Assembly: GCF_000821065.1 (NCBI RefSeq)
Contig: NZ_CDGG01000001.1
Coordinates: 62,001 to 126,000 of the forward strand
Direction of reading: 5' to 3'
DNA length: 64,000 nucleotides
Source of the DNA: Oceanobacillus oncorhynchi
GTDB lineage: Bacteria > Bacillota > Bacilli > Bacillales > Amphibacillaceae
Part shown: piece by piece, positions 31,413 through 41,672 of the stretch
How positions within the stretch are numbered: position 1 is the stretch's first letter
Layout of the letters: each line of letters begins with the position of its first letter
Made by a program: the position numbers and the translations under genes
Notes under the pieces: generated by a model
The model's database searches: none
Told to the model about the DNA's origin: nothing
Seen by the model: only the letters and a program-made list of their open reading frames with translations

Positions 31413-32171
31413 TTGCGTAGAAAATACGGGATATTAGTCACATTTCTCGTGTTAGCGGTTTTTTTAGCTGGGTGTACCCAAATCGATGAACCGATTACAC
31501 CTGAAAGTGAAGGAATATGGAATACAATCTTTGTTTACCCATTATCATGGTTTATAACAATGATTGCAGAATTTTTAAATGAAAACTATGGACTGGCAAT
31601 TATCCTGGTAACAGTAGTTATCCGTTTACTCTTAGTACCATTAAATGTAAAACAGATCAAAAGCACGAGGGCAATGCAGGAAGTGCAGCCGCAATTACAG
31701 GAACTTCAGAAAAAGTATGCGTCTAAGGATGCGAATACACAGCAGAAATTACAGCAGGAAACGATGCAATTATTCCAAAAGAATGGGGTCAATCCATTAG
31801 CAGGTTGTTTACCGATTCTTGTACAGATGCCAATATTTATTGCAATGTATCATGCAATCAGACGTACGACAGAAATTGCTACACATGATTTCCTCTGGTT
31901 CCAGCTTGGAACACCAGATTTTGTTTTACCGATTCTGACAGCGCTGTTTACGTTCTTACAGCAGAAATTAATGATGTCTACGAACTCCGCAGCAAACAGT
32001 AATCCGCAAATGCGTTTACAGCTGCAGATTATGCTTTATGTCATGCCGATCATGATTGGTGTTATGGCATTCTTCTTCCCGGCAGCATTGGCGTTGTACT
32101 GGGTAACAGGTAACATATTTATGGTATTCCAGACACTTCTTATTAATAAGCCGATGATGTCAAAAAAATAA
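31413..32171 (+). CDS. spoIIIJ: Membrane protein insertase SpoIIIJ (YidC/Oxa1 family)
   Basis: Inserts proteins into the cytoplasmic membrane; in B. subtilis it is needed for sigma-G activity in the forespore. The 252-residue protein has a lipoprotein signal with lipobox LAGC (Cys21) and five membrane helices; core motifs include VTVVIRLLLVPLNVKQIKS with the conserved arginine of the hydrophilic groove, and NPLAGCLPILVQMPIF. It starts with TTG 31413, eight nt after GGAGG. Followed by jag, as is typical. Confidence 0.93.
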   Translation: MRRKYGILVTFLVLAVFLAGCTQIDEPITPESEGIWNTIFVYPLSWFITMIAEFLNENYGLAIILVTVVIRLLLVPLNVKQIKSTRAMQEVQPQLQELQKKYASKDANTQQKLQQETMQLFQKNGVNPLAGCLPILVQMPIFIAMYHAIRRTTEIATHDFLWFQLGTPDFVLPILTALFTFLQQKLMMSTNSAANSNPQMRLQLQIMLYVMPIMIGVMAFFFPAALALYWVTGNIFMVFQTLLINKPMMSKK

Positions 32172-32176
32172 TTTTT

Positions 32177-32206
32177 AATAATGGGGGAAGAAATTCCCCC
32201 ATTATT
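32177..32206 (+). terminator. Terminator after spoIIIJ
   Basis: AATAATGGGGGAA pairs with TTCCCCCATTATT (32194-32206) around a 4-nt loop; T-tail is weak (TATAAG), so read-through to jag is possible. Confidence 0.55.
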
Positions 32207-32388
32207 TATAAGAAAAATAGTTAAATATTTTGCATTTTTAAAAATATATGTGAATTCATCAAAAGTCCTAGCTACAGTACTTAATCAGAAGATATAGCAG
32301 CCGTTTTCCCTCACAAAAGTATATATCATTTTTTGCCAAGTAAGGGAAATTACGGATACTCATGCTGTGATTAATGGAGGGGAAGCGA

Positions 32389-33000
32389 TTGAGAGAAGTA
32401 ACTGCAAGTGGTCAAACCGTTGAAGAAGCGATTCAATCAGCTCTGGAGCAATTGGGAGTGGAAGAGAATCAAGTAGATGTTGAGGTCATTGATGAAGGCA
32501 AAAGAGGAATGTTTGGCATATTTGGGTCCAAGCGTGCTTATGTAAAAGTAACGGTCGCAAAGGATCCAGTTGAAGAAACTGCTCAATTTATCAAAGAAGT
32601 TACTAGCAACATGAATCTCTCAGTAAAAGTAGATACCGAAATAAAGGGAAACCATGTAACGTATACGATGCATCATGAAAATATTGCGAAGCTTATCGGA
32701 AAACGGGGCCAGACTTTAAATGCGCTGCAATATTTAGTTCATTTAGTCATTAATAAACAGAATGATACGTACTATACGGTAACCTTAGATGCAGAAGGTT
32801 ACCGCGCGAGAAGAAAAGAAACACTGGAATCACTCGCGTTAAAAATGGGAGATAAAGCACAGAAAACGAAGAAAAAAGTAGTACTGGAGCCGATGCCGGC
32901 ATTTGAACGTAAAATTATCCATAGCGTCCTGCAGGATAAGCAGGTTTCTACTTATTCTGACGGCGTCGAGCCACATCGTCATATTGTTATAAAACCATAG
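32389..33000 (+). CDS. jag: RNA-binding protein Jag (KhpB)
   Basis: A 203-residue protein with three parts: the Jag-N domain (LREVTASGQTVEEAIQSAL to GIFGSKRAYVKV), a KH domain with GxxG loop LIGKRGQTLNALQYL around residue 105, and a C-terminal R3H domain ending DGVEPHRHIVIKP. It is thought to act with a small KH partner in RNA binding and cell-envelope control. TTG at 32389 lies six nt after GGAGGGG and matches the family's MREVTA start; the ATG at 32374 is part of that RBS. Confidence 0.92.
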   Translation: MREVTASGQTVEEAIQSALEQLGVEENQVDVEVIDEGKRGMFGIFGSKRAYVKVTVAKDPVEETAQFIKEVTSNMNLSVKVDTEIKGNHVTYTMHHENIAKLIGKRGQTLNALQYLVHLVINKQNDTYYTVTLDAEGYRARRKETLESLALKMGDKAQKTKKKVVLEPMPAFERKIIHSVLQDKQVSTYSDGVEPHRHIVIKP

Positions 33001-33132
33001 ATAAAAGGAAAGCCAGGGAGATTAAAATCTTTCTGGCTTTTCATTTGTATTTTAATCAACTTTCGCACCTAATAATAAGTATATATCTTGTTATCCTGGC
33101 AGGAAGAGAATGATTAAATAGTGTTATGCACA

Positions 33133-33180
33133 TGTGGATAACACTAGGTCGAAAATAAACAAAACTATTTTTGTGGATAA
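33133..33180. promoter_or_regulatory. Two perfect DnaA boxes upstream of mnmE
   Basis: TGTGGATAA occurs at 33133-33141 and 33172-33180, same orientation, 39 bp apart. As I recall, B. subtilis also has a DnaA-box cluster upstream of thdF (mnmE), bound by DnaA outside oriC. A titration or regulatory role is inferred. Confidence 0.65.
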
Positions 33181-33283
33181 GTTTCCTTTTTTCTAAAACT
33201 ATGTTATTCTTGATTGTTAGTGATAATAAAAATTAACGAATTAATTTATAGATATAGAATGAAAGGAAGGCAGGTGAATAAGT

Positions 33284-34660
33284 ATGGATACAGATACAAT
33301 AGCAGCGATATCCACTCCAGTAGGTGAGGGGGCGATTGCAATTGTGCGTCTAAGCGGACCGGAAGCAATTCCGTTAGCCTCGGATGTGTTTGAAGGAAAG
33401 AGCCTGAAAGAGGCAGATTCCCATACAATTCATTATGGGAAAGTGATTGACCCGGAAACAAAGGAATTAGCAGAAGAGGTTATGGTTTCCGTGATGCGTG
33501 CTCCGAAAACCTTCACCCGTGAAGATATTGTTGAAATCAACTGTCATGGCGGATTGGTTTCCGTGAATCGTGTGTTAGAGATTATGCTCGCAAAAGGAGC
33601 ACGTCTGGCCGAGCCGGGCGAGTTCACTAAACGTGCCTTTTTAAATGGCCGCATTGATTTATCACAAGCGGAAGCAGTAATGGATTTGATCCGTGCAAAG
33701 ACAGATAAAGCAATGAATGTGGCATTAAAACAAATGGATGGACGTCTGTCGAAGCTTATTCAGACGTTGAGACAAGAATTACTGGAGACCGTTGCCCATG
33801 TAGAGGTAAACATCGATTATCCAGAGTATGATGATGTTGAGGAAATGTCGCACACCTTGATGGAGGAAAAGACCAAAGAGGTGGGAGAAGAAATAGAGAA
33901 GCTTCTGGAAGTTGCAGCGCAAGGGAAAATTTTGCGCGAAGGCTTAGCAACGGCCATTATTGGACGTCCAAATGTCGGAAAGTCTTCCTTAATGAATACC
34001 CTGGTGCAGGAAAATAAAGCTATTGTTACAGAAGTTCCAGGGACAACGCGTGATATCATTGAAGAATATGTGAATGTCCGCGGGGTTCCTTTACGTTTAG
34101 TAGATACAGCAGGAATCCGGGAAACAGAGGATATTGTAGAGCGTATTGGCGTGGATCGTTCCAGACAGGTATTGAAGGAATCCGATTTAATTTTATTTGT
34201 ATTAAATTATAATGAAGCTTTGAGTGAGGAAGATAAAAAATTATTTGAAGCTGTGCAAGGTTTAGAGTATATTGTCATCATCAACAAGACAGACTTAGAG
34301 CAGAAGTTAGATTTAGAAGAAGTACGGAAATTTGCAGAAGGCAAGCCTGTCGTGACAACTTCCTTAATTGAAGAGCAGGGTGTTGATCAGCTGGAGCAGG
34401 CAATTGCCAATACCTTCTTCTCTGGTGAAGTAGATACAGGCGATTTAACGTATGTATCCAATGTACGTCATATTCAGCTGTTAAAACAGGCAAAACAGGC
34501 TTTGGATGATGCTCGCGAGGCAATTGAGCTTGGCATGCCGATGGATATTGTGCAAATTGATGTAACACGTTCATGGGAGTTTATGGGAGAAATTATTGGC
34601 GATACAGCAAGTGACAGCTTGATTGATCAGTTATTCTCTCAGTTCTGCTTAGGAAAATAA
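33284..34660 (+). CDS. mnmE: tRNA modification GTPase MnmE
   Basis: With MnmG it installs the aminomethyl-type group on wobble U34 of certain tRNAs. The 458-residue protein has the N-terminal folate-binding domain ([21 protein letters not shown]), the G domain ([26 protein letters not shown]) inserted in a helical domain, and the C-terminal FCLGK ending that carries the conserved cysteine. AAGGAAGGCAGGTG precedes the ATG. Followed 35 nt later by mnmG. Confidence 0.97.
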   Translation: MDTDTIAAISTPVGEGAIAIVRLSGPEAIPLASDVFEGKSLKEADSHTIHYGKVIDPETKELAEEVMVSVMRAPKTFTREDIVEINCHGGLVSVNRVLEIMLAKGARLAEPGEFTKRAFLNGRIDLSQAEAVMDLIRAKTDKAMNVALKQMDGRLSKLIQTLRQELLETVAHVEVNIDYPEYDDVEEMSHTLMEEKTKEVGEEIEKLLEVAAQGKILREGLATAIIGRPNVGKSSLMNTLVQENKAIVTEVPGTTRDIIEEYVNVRGVPLRLVDTAGIRETEDIVERIGVDRSRQVLKESDLILFVLNYNEALSEEDKKLFEAVQGLEYIVIINKTDLEQKLDLEEVRKFAEGKPVVTTSLIEEQGVDQLEQAIANTFFSGEVDTGDLTYVSNVRHIQLLKQAKQALDDAREAIELGMPMDIVQIDVTRSWEFMGEIIGDTASDSLIDQLFSQFCLGK

Positions 34661-34695
34661 CGGATATGTTTATATAAAGGAAAGGAAGAAAAAAA

Positions 34696-36582
34696 ATGAC
34701 TTACAACGCAGGAAATTATGATGTCATTGTTGTTGGAGCCGGTCATGCTGGAATAGAAGCAGCGCATGCTTCTGCCCGTATGGGGGCAAAAACATTAATG
34801 CTGACATTGAACTTAGATATGATTGCATTTATGCCTTGTAACCCATCTATTGGCGGTCCTGCCAAAGGTATTGTCGTACGGGAGATTGATGCACTTGGCG
34901 GAATTATGGGGAAAATCATTGATAAAAGCTATATCCAAATGCGGATGCTGAATACTGGAAAGGGGCCGGCTGTACAAGCATTACGTGCACAGGCTGATAA
35001 ACCAGTATATATGCAGGAAGTGAAGAATCTGGTTGAAAATGAAGAGAACTTAACGGTCCGCCAAGGGATGGTAAACTCGCTTATCGTAGAGGACGGCATT
35101 TGTAAGGGAGTTATTACAGAAACAAAAGCAGCTTATTATGCTGAATCGGTTATTGTGACTACCGGAACATTTATGCGCGGGAAAGTGCTGATGGGCGATT
35201 TAGAATATGAAAGTGGCCCAAATAATCAGCGTGTATCCATTAAGTTATCAGAAAACCTGGAGGAATTAGGTTTTAACTTAACACGTTTTAAAACAGGCAC
35301 ACCTCCACGTGTAAACAGCCATACAATTGATTATTCACAAACAGAAATTCAGCCTGGAGACGAGAATCCGAAAAGCTTCTCTTATGAAACAACGGAAGTG
35401 ATTGAAGATCAAATTCCTTGCTGGTTAACGTATACGAATGAATTCACACATGAAGTAATTAATGAAAATTTGACGTTATCAGCCATGTATTCTGGTATGA
35501 AGCGGGGAACCGGGCCAAGATATTGTCCGTCAATTGAGGATAAAATCGTTCGTTTTAATGATAAGCCCCGACATCAAATTTTCTTAGAACCAGAAGGAAG
35601 AAATACAGAAGAGGTTTATGTACAAGGGCTATCAACTTCTTTGCCGGAGTCTGTGCAGCATGAAATGGTAAAATCTGTTCCAGGTCTGGAAAATGCAGAA
35701 ATTATGCGTGCCGGCTATGCGATTGAATATGATGCGGTAGTTCCGACACAGCTGTGGCCGACATTGGAAACCAAACGCTTGCCTGGATTATTCACTGCTG
35801 GTCAAATTAACGGAACTTCAGGTTATGAAGAAGCAGCTGGTCAAGGCTTAATGGCCGGCATGAACGCAGCAGCAAAAGTAACTGGTAAAGAACCGATTAT
35901 CTTAGATCGTTCCCAAGCATATATCGGCGTAATGATTGATGATCTCGTAACGAAAGGAACAAATGAGCCTTATCGCTTACTGACATCACGTGCAGAATAC
36001 CGCTTATTGCTTCGTCATGATAATGCAGATTTACGTCTTACCGATATTGGCTACGACTATGGGTTAATTTCTGAAGAAAGATACGCTGCTTTCATAGCGA
36101 AGAAAGAGCAGGTGGAAGCAGAAAAGAAACGTCTAAATAAAATCGTGATCAAACCAACGGAAGAAATACAAAACGTGATGAAATCCGCTGGTGCTGCACC
36201 GATGAAAGAAGCAGTTAAAGCATATGATTTATTAAAACGTCCCGAATTAACGTATGAATATGTCGAGCAAATGATTGAAATTGACGAGAATATCAGTGAT
36301 GATGTAAAAGAACAGGTAGCGATTCAAATTAAATATGAAGGCTATATTAAAAAAGCAAAAGAGCAAGTAGCAAGAATGCTGAAAATGGAAGATAAGAAAA
36401 TACCTGCAGATATCGACTATAATGCAATCAATGGCATTGCCACAGAAGCAATTGAAAAATTGAAAAAGGTACGCCCGCTTTCTGTTGGTCAAGCATCCAG
36501 AATTTCCGGAGTAAACCCGGCAGATATCTCTATTTTGCTCGTTTATATTGAACAAGGAAATATTGCCCGAATTGCAAATTAA
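34696..36582 (+). CDS. mnmG: tRNA uridine-5-carboxymethylaminomethyl modification enzyme MnmG (GidA)
   Basis: FAD-dependent partner of MnmE in U34 modification. The 628-residue protein has the N-terminal FAD-binding dinucleotide motif [12 protein letters not shown], the active-site region [12 protein letters not shown], the NAD-binding insertion and the C-terminal helical MnmE-binding domain ([22 protein letters not shown]). ATG 34696 follows GGAAAGGAAG. Same operon as mnmE. Confidence 0.97.
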   Translation: MTYNAGNYDVIVVGAGHAGIEAAHASARMGAKTLMLTLNLDMIAFMPCNPSIGGPAKGIVVREIDALGGIMGKIIDKSYIQMRMLNTGKGPAVQALRAQADKPVYMQEVKNLVENEENLTVRQGMVNSLIVEDGICKGVITETKAAYYAESVIVTTGTFMRGKVLMGDLEYESGPNNQRVSIKLSENLEELGFNLTRFKTGTPPRVNSHTIDYSQTEIQPGDENPKSFSYETTEVIEDQIPCWLTYTNEFTHEVINENLTLSAMYSGMKRGTGPRYCPSIEDKIVRFNDKPRHQIFLEPEGRNTEEVYVQGLSTSLPESVQHEMVKSVPGLENAEIMRAGYAIEYDAVVPTQLWPTLETKRLPGLFTAGQINGTSGYEEAAGQGLMAGMNAAAKVTGKEPIILDRSQAYIGVMIDDLVTKGTNEPYRLLTSRAEYRLLLRHDNADLRLTDIGYDYGLISEERYAAFIAKKEQVEAEKKRLNKIVIKPTEEIQNVMKSAGAAPMKEAVKAYDLLKRPELTYEYVEQMIEIDENISDDVKEQVAIQIKYEGYIKKAKEQVARMLKMEDKKIPADIDYNAINGIATEAIEKLKKVRPLSVGQASRISGVNPADISILLVYIEQGNIARIAN

Positions 36583-36589
36583 AATAAGA

Positions 36590-36620
36590 AAATAGCGGCG
36601 TTATCCATACGTCGCTATTT
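36590..36620 (+). terminator. Terminator after mnmG
   Basis: AAATAGCG (36590-36597) pairs with CGCTATTT (36613-36620), followed by TTCT, with A-run before it. It is 8 nt past the mnmG stop and separates mnmEG from rsmG. Confidence 0.7.
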
Positions 36621-36735
36621 TTCTAAATATTATACAGCGCTTTCTATTTTGATGTATCGATAATATTGATGCAGCAGGGGAGGGGAGTTCTCCCTGTATG
36701 AATAAAAAAGAATACATAAAACTCTCGCGTAATTG

Positions 36736-36767
36736 ATATAAGTTGAAATTTGTATTTCAACTTATAT
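36736..36767. promoter_or_regulatory. Perfect AT-rich palindrome upstream of rsmG
   Basis: ATATAAGTTGAAAT (36736-36749) and ATTTCAACTTATAT (36754-36767) are exact complements around a TTGT loop. No T-run follows, so it is more likely an operator or mRNA structure than a terminator. Confidence 0.4.
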
Positions 36768-36848
36768 AAAAAGATAAAGGATGCTTGATATCGAATTTAT
36801 TTTTAACGAACAGATGATCAAAAACAAATGAAGGAAAAGGAGACTATA

Positions 36849-37565
36849 ATGAAACCAGAACAATTTGTCCAAGCGTTGGAAGAAAAAGGAATAACATTAA
36901 ATGAATCACAACAACAAGCATTTCATCTTTATTTTCAAGAGCTTGTCGAATGGAATGAAAAAATAAATTTAACAGCAATTACAGAGGAAGAAGAAGTATA
37001 TGAAAAGCATTTCTATGACTGTATTACGGCCGCTTTTCATACAGATATGACGCAGGAGCTGTCTATTTGTGATATTGGCGCAGGTGCGGGCTTTCCAAGT
37101 ATTCCACTGAAAATATGCTTTCCACACTTAAAGGTAACTATTATTGATTCATTGAAAAAACGAATTACATTTTTAAACCATTTAGCCAATACACTGGGAT
37201 TGACTGACGTTGCTTTTTATCATGACCGTGCAGAAAATGCAGGGAAAAACGATACATTCCGCGAACAATATGATTTAGTAACGGCCAGAGCAGTAGCCAG
37301 AATGTCGGTGTTGAGTGAATTATGTCTTCCATTTGTGAAAAAAGGCGGCTATTTTGTTGCGATGAAAGGATCACAAGCAAAAGAAGAGCTGGAAACAGGA
37401 AAAGCAGCGATTGAATTGCTTGGGGGAGAAGTAGAATCGATTGATACGTTCACACTTTCCCCTGATGCAGGAGAACGTTCTATTGTTAAAATCGCAAAGA
37501 AACGAAAGACACCAAAAAAATATCCTAGAAAAGCAGGAGTACCAAATAAAGAACCAATTGAATAG
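36849..37565 (+). CDS. rsmG: 16S rRNA (guanine-N7) methyltransferase RsmG (GidB)
   Basis: Methylates G527 (E. coli numbering) in the 530 loop of 16S rRNA with SAM. The 238-residue protein has the motif I SAM site [16 protein letters not shown], the ITFLNHLA and RAEN segments and [17 protein letters not shown]; the C-terminal tail is basic ([20 protein letters not shown]). ATG 36849 has AAGGAG six nt upstream; an in-frame earlier ATG at 36828 precedes that RBS. Precedes noc as in B. subtilis. Confidence 0.95.
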   Translation: MKPEQFVQALEEKGITLNESQQQAFHLYFQELVEWNEKINLTAITEEEEVYEKHFYDCITAAFHTDMTQELSICDIGAGAGFPSIPLKICFPHLKVTIIDSLKKRITFLNHLANTLGLTDVAFYHDRAENAGKNDTFREQYDLVTARAVARMSVLSELCLPFVKKGGYFVAMKGSQAKEELETGKAAIELLGGEVESIDTFTLSPDAGERSIVKIAKKRKTPKKYPRKAGVPNKEPIE

Positions 37566-37800
37566 CTGCTTTTTAATCTAAAAAAAGATTCACAAACTGA
37601 CAAAAAGATGCGCTTTCGATTATTTAAATTCATTTTATATTTTTTCAGCGGTAGGTATGGTAAAATAGAAACTGTACATATGGACTGTTCGTTGTTGTAT
37701 TTATAAAAGGATAGATGCTATTATATGAATGTTGTACAGGTGAATAAACCATCTATATAATAGTAGATGAATTCACGAAGTAATTTGGAAAGTTTAATAA

Positions 37801-37816
37801 TGTTTCACGTGAAACA
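37801..37816. other. parS: parS site 1
   Basis: TGTTTCACGTGAAACA is a perfect 16-bp palindrome matching the Spo0J-binding consensus TGTTNCACGTGAAACA. It lies between rsmG and noc, about 9 kb from the origin. Spo0J loads here and recruits condensin for origin segregation. Confidence 0.95.
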
Positions 37817-37855
37817 TTATCTTTTAATTAAGAAGTAAATTAGGAATGTTAACAT

Positions 37856-37990
37856 ATGAAAAAGAAACTTCTGCTAAAAATTGTCCGTTTAAGCGTGACA
37901 AGAGATGTTGAAGTTATCTTAAATGTTTTCGGTGGGACGCGTAATCACGAAATCTCTTCGATGGGGCAGGTGATTACAGCTCCGAGCTAA
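37856..37990 (+). CDS. Possible 44-residue protein between parS and noc
   Basis: The ORF begins MKKKLLLKIVRLSVTRDVEV and ends GQVITAPS. AGGA lies 10 nt before the ATG, and a terminator-like hairpin follows 19 nt after the stop, so the segment looks like a complete small transcription unit. I do not recognise the protein. Its DNA is GC-richer than the flanking spacers and has several short self-complementary pieces, so it could instead be a small structured RNA. Confidence 0.35.
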   Translation: MKKKLLLKIVRLSVTRDVEVILNVFGGTRNHEISSMGQVITAPS

Positions 37991-38008
37991 TCTAAGTCCC
38001 GTTCTGTG

Positions 38009-38038
38009 AAAGCTCGTACAGCTTCGGGCTTTTATTTT
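38009..38038 (+). terminator. Terminator before noc
   Basis: AAAGCTCG (38009-38016) pairs with CGGGCTTT (38025-38032, one T-G pair), followed by TTATTTTTA. It would end a transcript from the small unit at 37856-37990 and separate it from noc. Confidence 0.65.
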
Positions 38039-38090
38039 TAATAGATTTGATAATGAATAGTTTGTTAATTTTAGAAGGTGGTGTCAGCAA

Positions 38091-38948
38091 GTGGTGAGTC
38101 CTTTTAATCGGATATTTGGAAAAAGCGATAAGGATCCAATTGATACGGAGAAGGTTTCCTATTCTTCAGATGAAGTGATTCAAATCGATATCGATAAAAT
38201 TCAGGCCAATCGCTACCAGCCACGAACGATTTTTCAAGAAGAAAAAATAAAAGAATTAGCACAAACCATACACACACATGGAATGATTCAGCCAATTGTC
38301 GTTCGTAAACTAGATGAAGATTCCTTTGAGTTAATTGCAGGGGAAAGAAGATGGAGAGCAGTTCAGCATTTAGGCTGGAAACAAGTATCCGCAATTATTC
38401 GTGAAATGAGTGATACGGAAACAGCTTCTGTTGCACTTATTGAAAATCTGCAACGGGAAGAACTGACAGTAATAGAAGAAGCCATAGCATATAATAAATT
38501 GCTTGAGCTGCATGATTTGACGCAGGAAGCATTAGCGCAGCGTCTTGGTAAAAACCAGTCTACAATCGCTAATAAACTGCGATTATTAAAGCTTCCGAAA
38601 GAAGTGCAGGATGCTTTATTGGAAAAATTAATTACAGAAAGACATGCACGTGCTTTAATTAAGTTAAAGGACGAGGAACAGCAGCTTCTCCTGTTAAAAG
38701 AAATTCTTGAGAAAGAATTAAATGTGAAGCAAACAGAAGAGCGAATCTCTAAAATCAATGAGCCAAAAGAGGAAAAAAAGAAGCCAAAACCAAAATTCAA
38801 AGGTATTAATAAAGATGTCCGGATTGCAATGAATACAATCCGACAGTCTCTTAATATGGTGTCAGATACGGGTGTTGATGTGGAATCAGATGAACAAGAA
38901 CTCGATGATTATTATCAGATAACCATTAAAATACCTAAGCAAAAATAG
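38091..38948 (+). CDS. noc: Nucleoid occlusion protein Noc
   Basis: A ParB-family protein that binds its own sites and the membrane to keep division off the nucleoid. The 285-residue protein has an N-terminal membrane-targeting stretch ([10 protein letters not shown]), the ParB CTPase motifs RYQPRTIF and [17 protein letters not shown], and the helix-turn-helix region [25 protein letters not shown]. It differs from the second ParB copy, spo0J, at 39977. Start is one of two adjacent GTG codons at 38091. A matching Noc-binding site occurs at 54651. Confidence 0.93.
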   Translation: MVSPFNRIFGKSDKDPIDTEKVSYSSDEVIQIDIDKIQANRYQPRTIFQEEKIKELAQTIHTHGMIQPIVVRKLDEDSFELIAGERRWRAVQHLGWKQVSAIIREMSDTETASVALIENLQREELTVIEEAIAYNKLLELHDLTQEALAQRLGKNQSTIANKLRLLKLPKEVQDALLEKLITERHARALIKLKDEEQQLLLLKEILEKELNVKQTEERISKINEPKEEKKKPKPKFKGINKDVRIAMNTIRQSLNMVSDTGVDVESDEQELDDYYQITIKIPKQK

Positions 38949-38982
38949 CAGCAGAATGAATTAGCATACCGGCTTTTCTTTG

Positions 38983-39012
38983 CCCATCTTAAGATTAGAT
39001 GGGTATTTTGTT
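38983..39012 (+). terminator. Terminator after noc
   Basis: CCCATCT (38983-38989) pairs with AGATGGG (38997-39003), followed by TATTTTGTTTT. Remaining sequence up to soj (39223) is AT-rich. Confidence 0.7.
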
Positions 39013-39222
39013 TTGAACATACATGATACATTTGCTCGGGTAGTATTTTGGATTGTTCTATATTAAAATTAAATTAAAAAATGCTAGAAAGCATCGTAAA
39101 TTTAAAATAAATGCTATGATAGTGAATAGAGAAGTGATTGCTCAATTTTTTTTGATGAAAAGAATGAAATTTCATTTTATCAGGAAAAATTTGAACAACC
39201 TCCAACTAAGGTAGGTGTCAAC

Positions 39223-39996
39223 ATGGGAAAAATTATATCCATCGCAAATCAAAAAGGAGGCGTTGGAAAGACAACCTCATCTGTGAATGTCAGTGCTTGC
39301 TTAGCTTCATTGGGGAATAAGGTATTACTCGTGGACACAGACCCCCAAGGAAATGCAACAAGCGGGGTAGGCGTGAATAAAGCAGATGTCAGTCAATGTA
39401 TCTACAATGTATTAGTAGAAGATACACCAGCAGCAGATGTCATTGTTCCCTCGAATTTAGAGAACTTAGATATTATTCCTGCAACGATTCAACTGGCAGG
39501 ATCAGAAATTGAACTTGTTCCCATTATTTCAAGAGAAATTCGACTGAAAACGGCATTAAGCGAGATAAAAGACCAGTATGATTATATTATTATTGATTGT
39601 CCGCCATCATTGGGATTACTGACAATTAATGCATTAACCGCATCCGATACTGTTATGATTCCAGTACAATGTGAGTATTATGCATTGGAAGGCTTGAGCC
39701 AGTTATTAAATACAATACGATTAGTGCAAAAGCATTTGAATACAGAATTAATGATAGAAGGGGTTCTTTTAACGATGCTGGATGCACGTACTAATCTCGG
39801 TCTTCAAGTGATTGAAGAAGTGAAGAAGTATTTCCAAGATAAAGTATTTGAAACCATTATTCCAAGAAATGTTCGTTTAGGGGAAGCACCGAGTCATGGC
39901 CAGCCGATTATTTCTTATGATTCCAAATCTCGTGGTGCAGAGGTATATCTTGATTTAGCGAAGGAAGTGATGACAAATGCAGAGAGGGTTAGGTAA
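39223..39996 (+). CDS. soj: ParA-family ATPase Soj
   Basis: Chromosome-segregation ATPase that also modulates DnaA. The 257-residue protein has the deviant Walker [15 protein letters not shown] with the signature lysine, Walker A' [10 protein letters not shown] and Walker [15 protein letters not shown]. It overlaps spo0J by 20 nt, so the two are translated together. ATG 39223 follows AAGGTAGGTG. Confidence 0.97.
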   Translation: MGKIISIANQKGGVGKTTSSVNVSACLASLGNKVLLVDTDPQGNATSGVGVNKADVSQCIYNVLVEDTPAADVIVPSNLENLDIIPATIQLAGSEIELVPIISREIRLKTALSEIKDQYDYIIIDCPPSLGLLTINALTASDTVMIPVQCEYYALEGLSQLLNTIRLVQKHLNTELMIEGVLLTMLDARTNLGLQVIEEVKKYFQDKVFETIIPRNVRLGEAPSHGQPIISYDSKSRGAEVYLDLAKEVMTNAERVR

Positions 39997-40816
39997 AGGA
40001 ATTAACGCGTTGTTTCCAGAAGCTGAAAAAGACAGTAAAGATAATGTGCAGGAAATTGAATTATCTCATTGTCGTCCCAATCCTTATCAGCCAAGGAAGA
40101 GCTTTCAGGCAGATTCTATTGAAGAGCTAAAAGACTCGATTAAAGAGTACGGTGTTATTCAGCCGATTATTGTACGGAAAAGCCTTAAAGGTTTTGAAAT
40201 TGTTGTCGGGGAAAGAAGATGCCGGGCAGCAAAAGAAGCTGGATTAGAGACAATTCCTGCTATTGTCCGTGAATTGACAGATGAACGCATGATGGAAATT
40301 GCGTTACTAGAAAACTTGCAACGTGAGAACCTGACTCCAATTGAAGAAGCACAAGCCTACGCTAATTTAGTAGACAGGCTGAATATTACGCAGCACGTCC
40401 TGGCTGAAAGATTAGGGAAGAGCCGTTCCCATATTGCGAATATGATTCGTTTATTATCCTTGCCCGAGGAAGTAATTGCTCATATTAATAATGGTGAGTT
40501 ATCCATGGGACACGGACGGGCATTACTTGGGTTAAAAGAACAGGAAGCGATGCTTGCTGTAGCCAATAAAATACGCAACGAGAAGTTAAATGTGCGGCAG
40601 GCAGAGAAGCTTATTATCGCTATGAACGAAAAACAAGTGAAACAACAGAAGAAGAAGCCGAAAAAGGATGTATTTATCCAGGAAAGAGAAACGGTGCTTC
40701 GTGATACGCTTGGCACAGCCGTTCATATTCATAAAGGAAAGAAAAAAGGTAAAATTGAAATTGAATTTTACAATGACGATGATTTAAATCGTATTCTGGA
40801 ATATCTGGAAAAATAG
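39977..40816 (+). CDS. spo0J: ParB-family centromere-binding protein Spo0J
   Basis: Binds parS and spreads as a CTP-gated clamp. The 279-residue protein starts [15 protein letters not shown], the usual Soj-activating N terminus, and has PYQPRKSF, the CTP-binding [29 protein letters not shown] and the helix-turn-helix [19 protein letters not shown]; the dimerisation tail ends [14 protein letters not shown]. The GERRCR version has a Cys where Noc has Trp; I do not see that it harms function. A strong terminator follows. Confidence 0.97.
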   Translation: MQRGLGKGINALFPEAEKDSKDNVQEIELSHCRPNPYQPRKSFQADSIEELKDSIKEYGVIQPIIVRKSLKGFEIVVGERRCRAAKEAGLETIPAIVRELTDERMMEIALLENLQRENLTPIEEAQAYANLVDRLNITQHVLAERLGKSRSHIANMIRLLSLPEEVIAHINNGELSMGHGRALLGLKEQEAMLAVANKIRNEKLNVRQAEKLIIAMNEKQVKQQKKKPKKDVFIQERETVLRDTLGTAVHIHKGKKKGKIEIEFYNDDDLNRILEYLEK

Positions 40817-40817
40817 G

Positions 40818-40864
40818 AAACAGCCGATATACTGCAAATAAGCAGTATATCGGCTGTTTTTTTG
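40818..40864 (+). terminator. Terminator of soj-spo0J
   Basis: A perfect 18-bp stem, AAACAGCCGATATACTGC (40818-40835) with GCAGTATATCGGCTGTTT (40842-40859), followed by further T residues. Confidence 0.9.
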
Positions 40865-40869
40865 TTAAA

Positions 40870-41205
40870 AAGTAAGAAAGTATAAAATGTTGAGGATACC
40901 CGCTCCAACGGATTTCATGGGGTGAGTAATCTTAGGCTCCAGAAATACACTCCGCTTTCCGTGGGCCTCGAGCCCATCTCCTTTAAAGAAGACTTGCTGA
41001 TTGGCAAGCCGACAGGCGCAGACAGAAGCATAGTCGCACTTATGCCCCGCGGGTAGAAAAAAAGAAGTCCGCTTTTTTCTGCGGGGTCTTCACACTGGGA
41101 CTGGGACTGCGATTACTCGTCCCATCGAAAACCGTCGCAGTTGACATCTCTTTGGCAAGAATACTCGTGTTTTAAAGATCAAGCGGTATTCTTGGTTTTT
41201 CTTAA
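40870..41205 (+). repeat. Dispersed ~340-bp repeat, copy B
   Basis: Full-length relative of 5310-5663 in the opposite orientation; it starts 6 bp after the spo0J terminator. Its centre (about 40940-40980 and 41065-41105) shares GAAATACACTCCGCTTTCCG and CTTTTTTCTGCGGGGTCTTC with the short palindromic copy C at 22344-22474. No coding sense. The remaining 41206-41590 holds a 10-bp hairpin (AAATAAGTCA 41238-41247 with TGACTTATTT 41267-41276) and no gene. Confidence 0.85.
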
Positions 41206-41591
41206 TCGTCGTAAACAAGCTAGGTGTAGATGGAATGAAATAAGTCATTTTGACAAAAAATAAAACTGACTTATTTTATATGCTGGAAATACATAGTAAA
41301 TAAAAATTTCTGATGCTTAGGAAAGTTACCTTTAGCCTAATACGCTAGGCCTCAGAATGATATTTACGTATCCTGCTCAAAATGTAATTGCAGAGACTGT
41401 AAATTCGATTTACTGTTTGCATATATGGATGAACGAATACAAGTTAAAAAATTTTTCACATGAAAAAAATATGTATTTAGATAGCTTGATTATTCTGAAA
41501 AGGTCTTTCAAATTAACTATGTGAACGCTTAATGGAATTTAATGTATTAAATGTTTCCTGAGGGAAAAATAGTAGACTAGCTAAAATTTAC

Positions 41592-41656
41592 TTGACAAAA
41601 CGAAATACAATGCATAAAGTAGGGATTAGATAATAAAGTTTACCTTATGCAAAAAA
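41592..41656 (+). promoter_or_regulatory. mntABCD promoter and MntR-like box
   Basis: TTGACA (41592-41597), 17-bp spacer, TAAAGT (41615-41620). Just downstream, AAAGTTTACCTTATGCAAAA (41636-41655) resembles, on the minus strand, the MntR operator shape TTTGC-TAAGG-AAAC. It would repress the operon when manganese is ample. The promoter is clear; the operator is a resemblance from memory. Confidence 0.5.
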
Positions 41657-41672
41657 CGAGGGAGGAAGAAAG

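Noticed and set aside
35304-35318. parS-like CCACGTGTAAACA inside mnmG
   Set aside because: An extra base breaks the palindrome; it does not match the 16-bp consensus.
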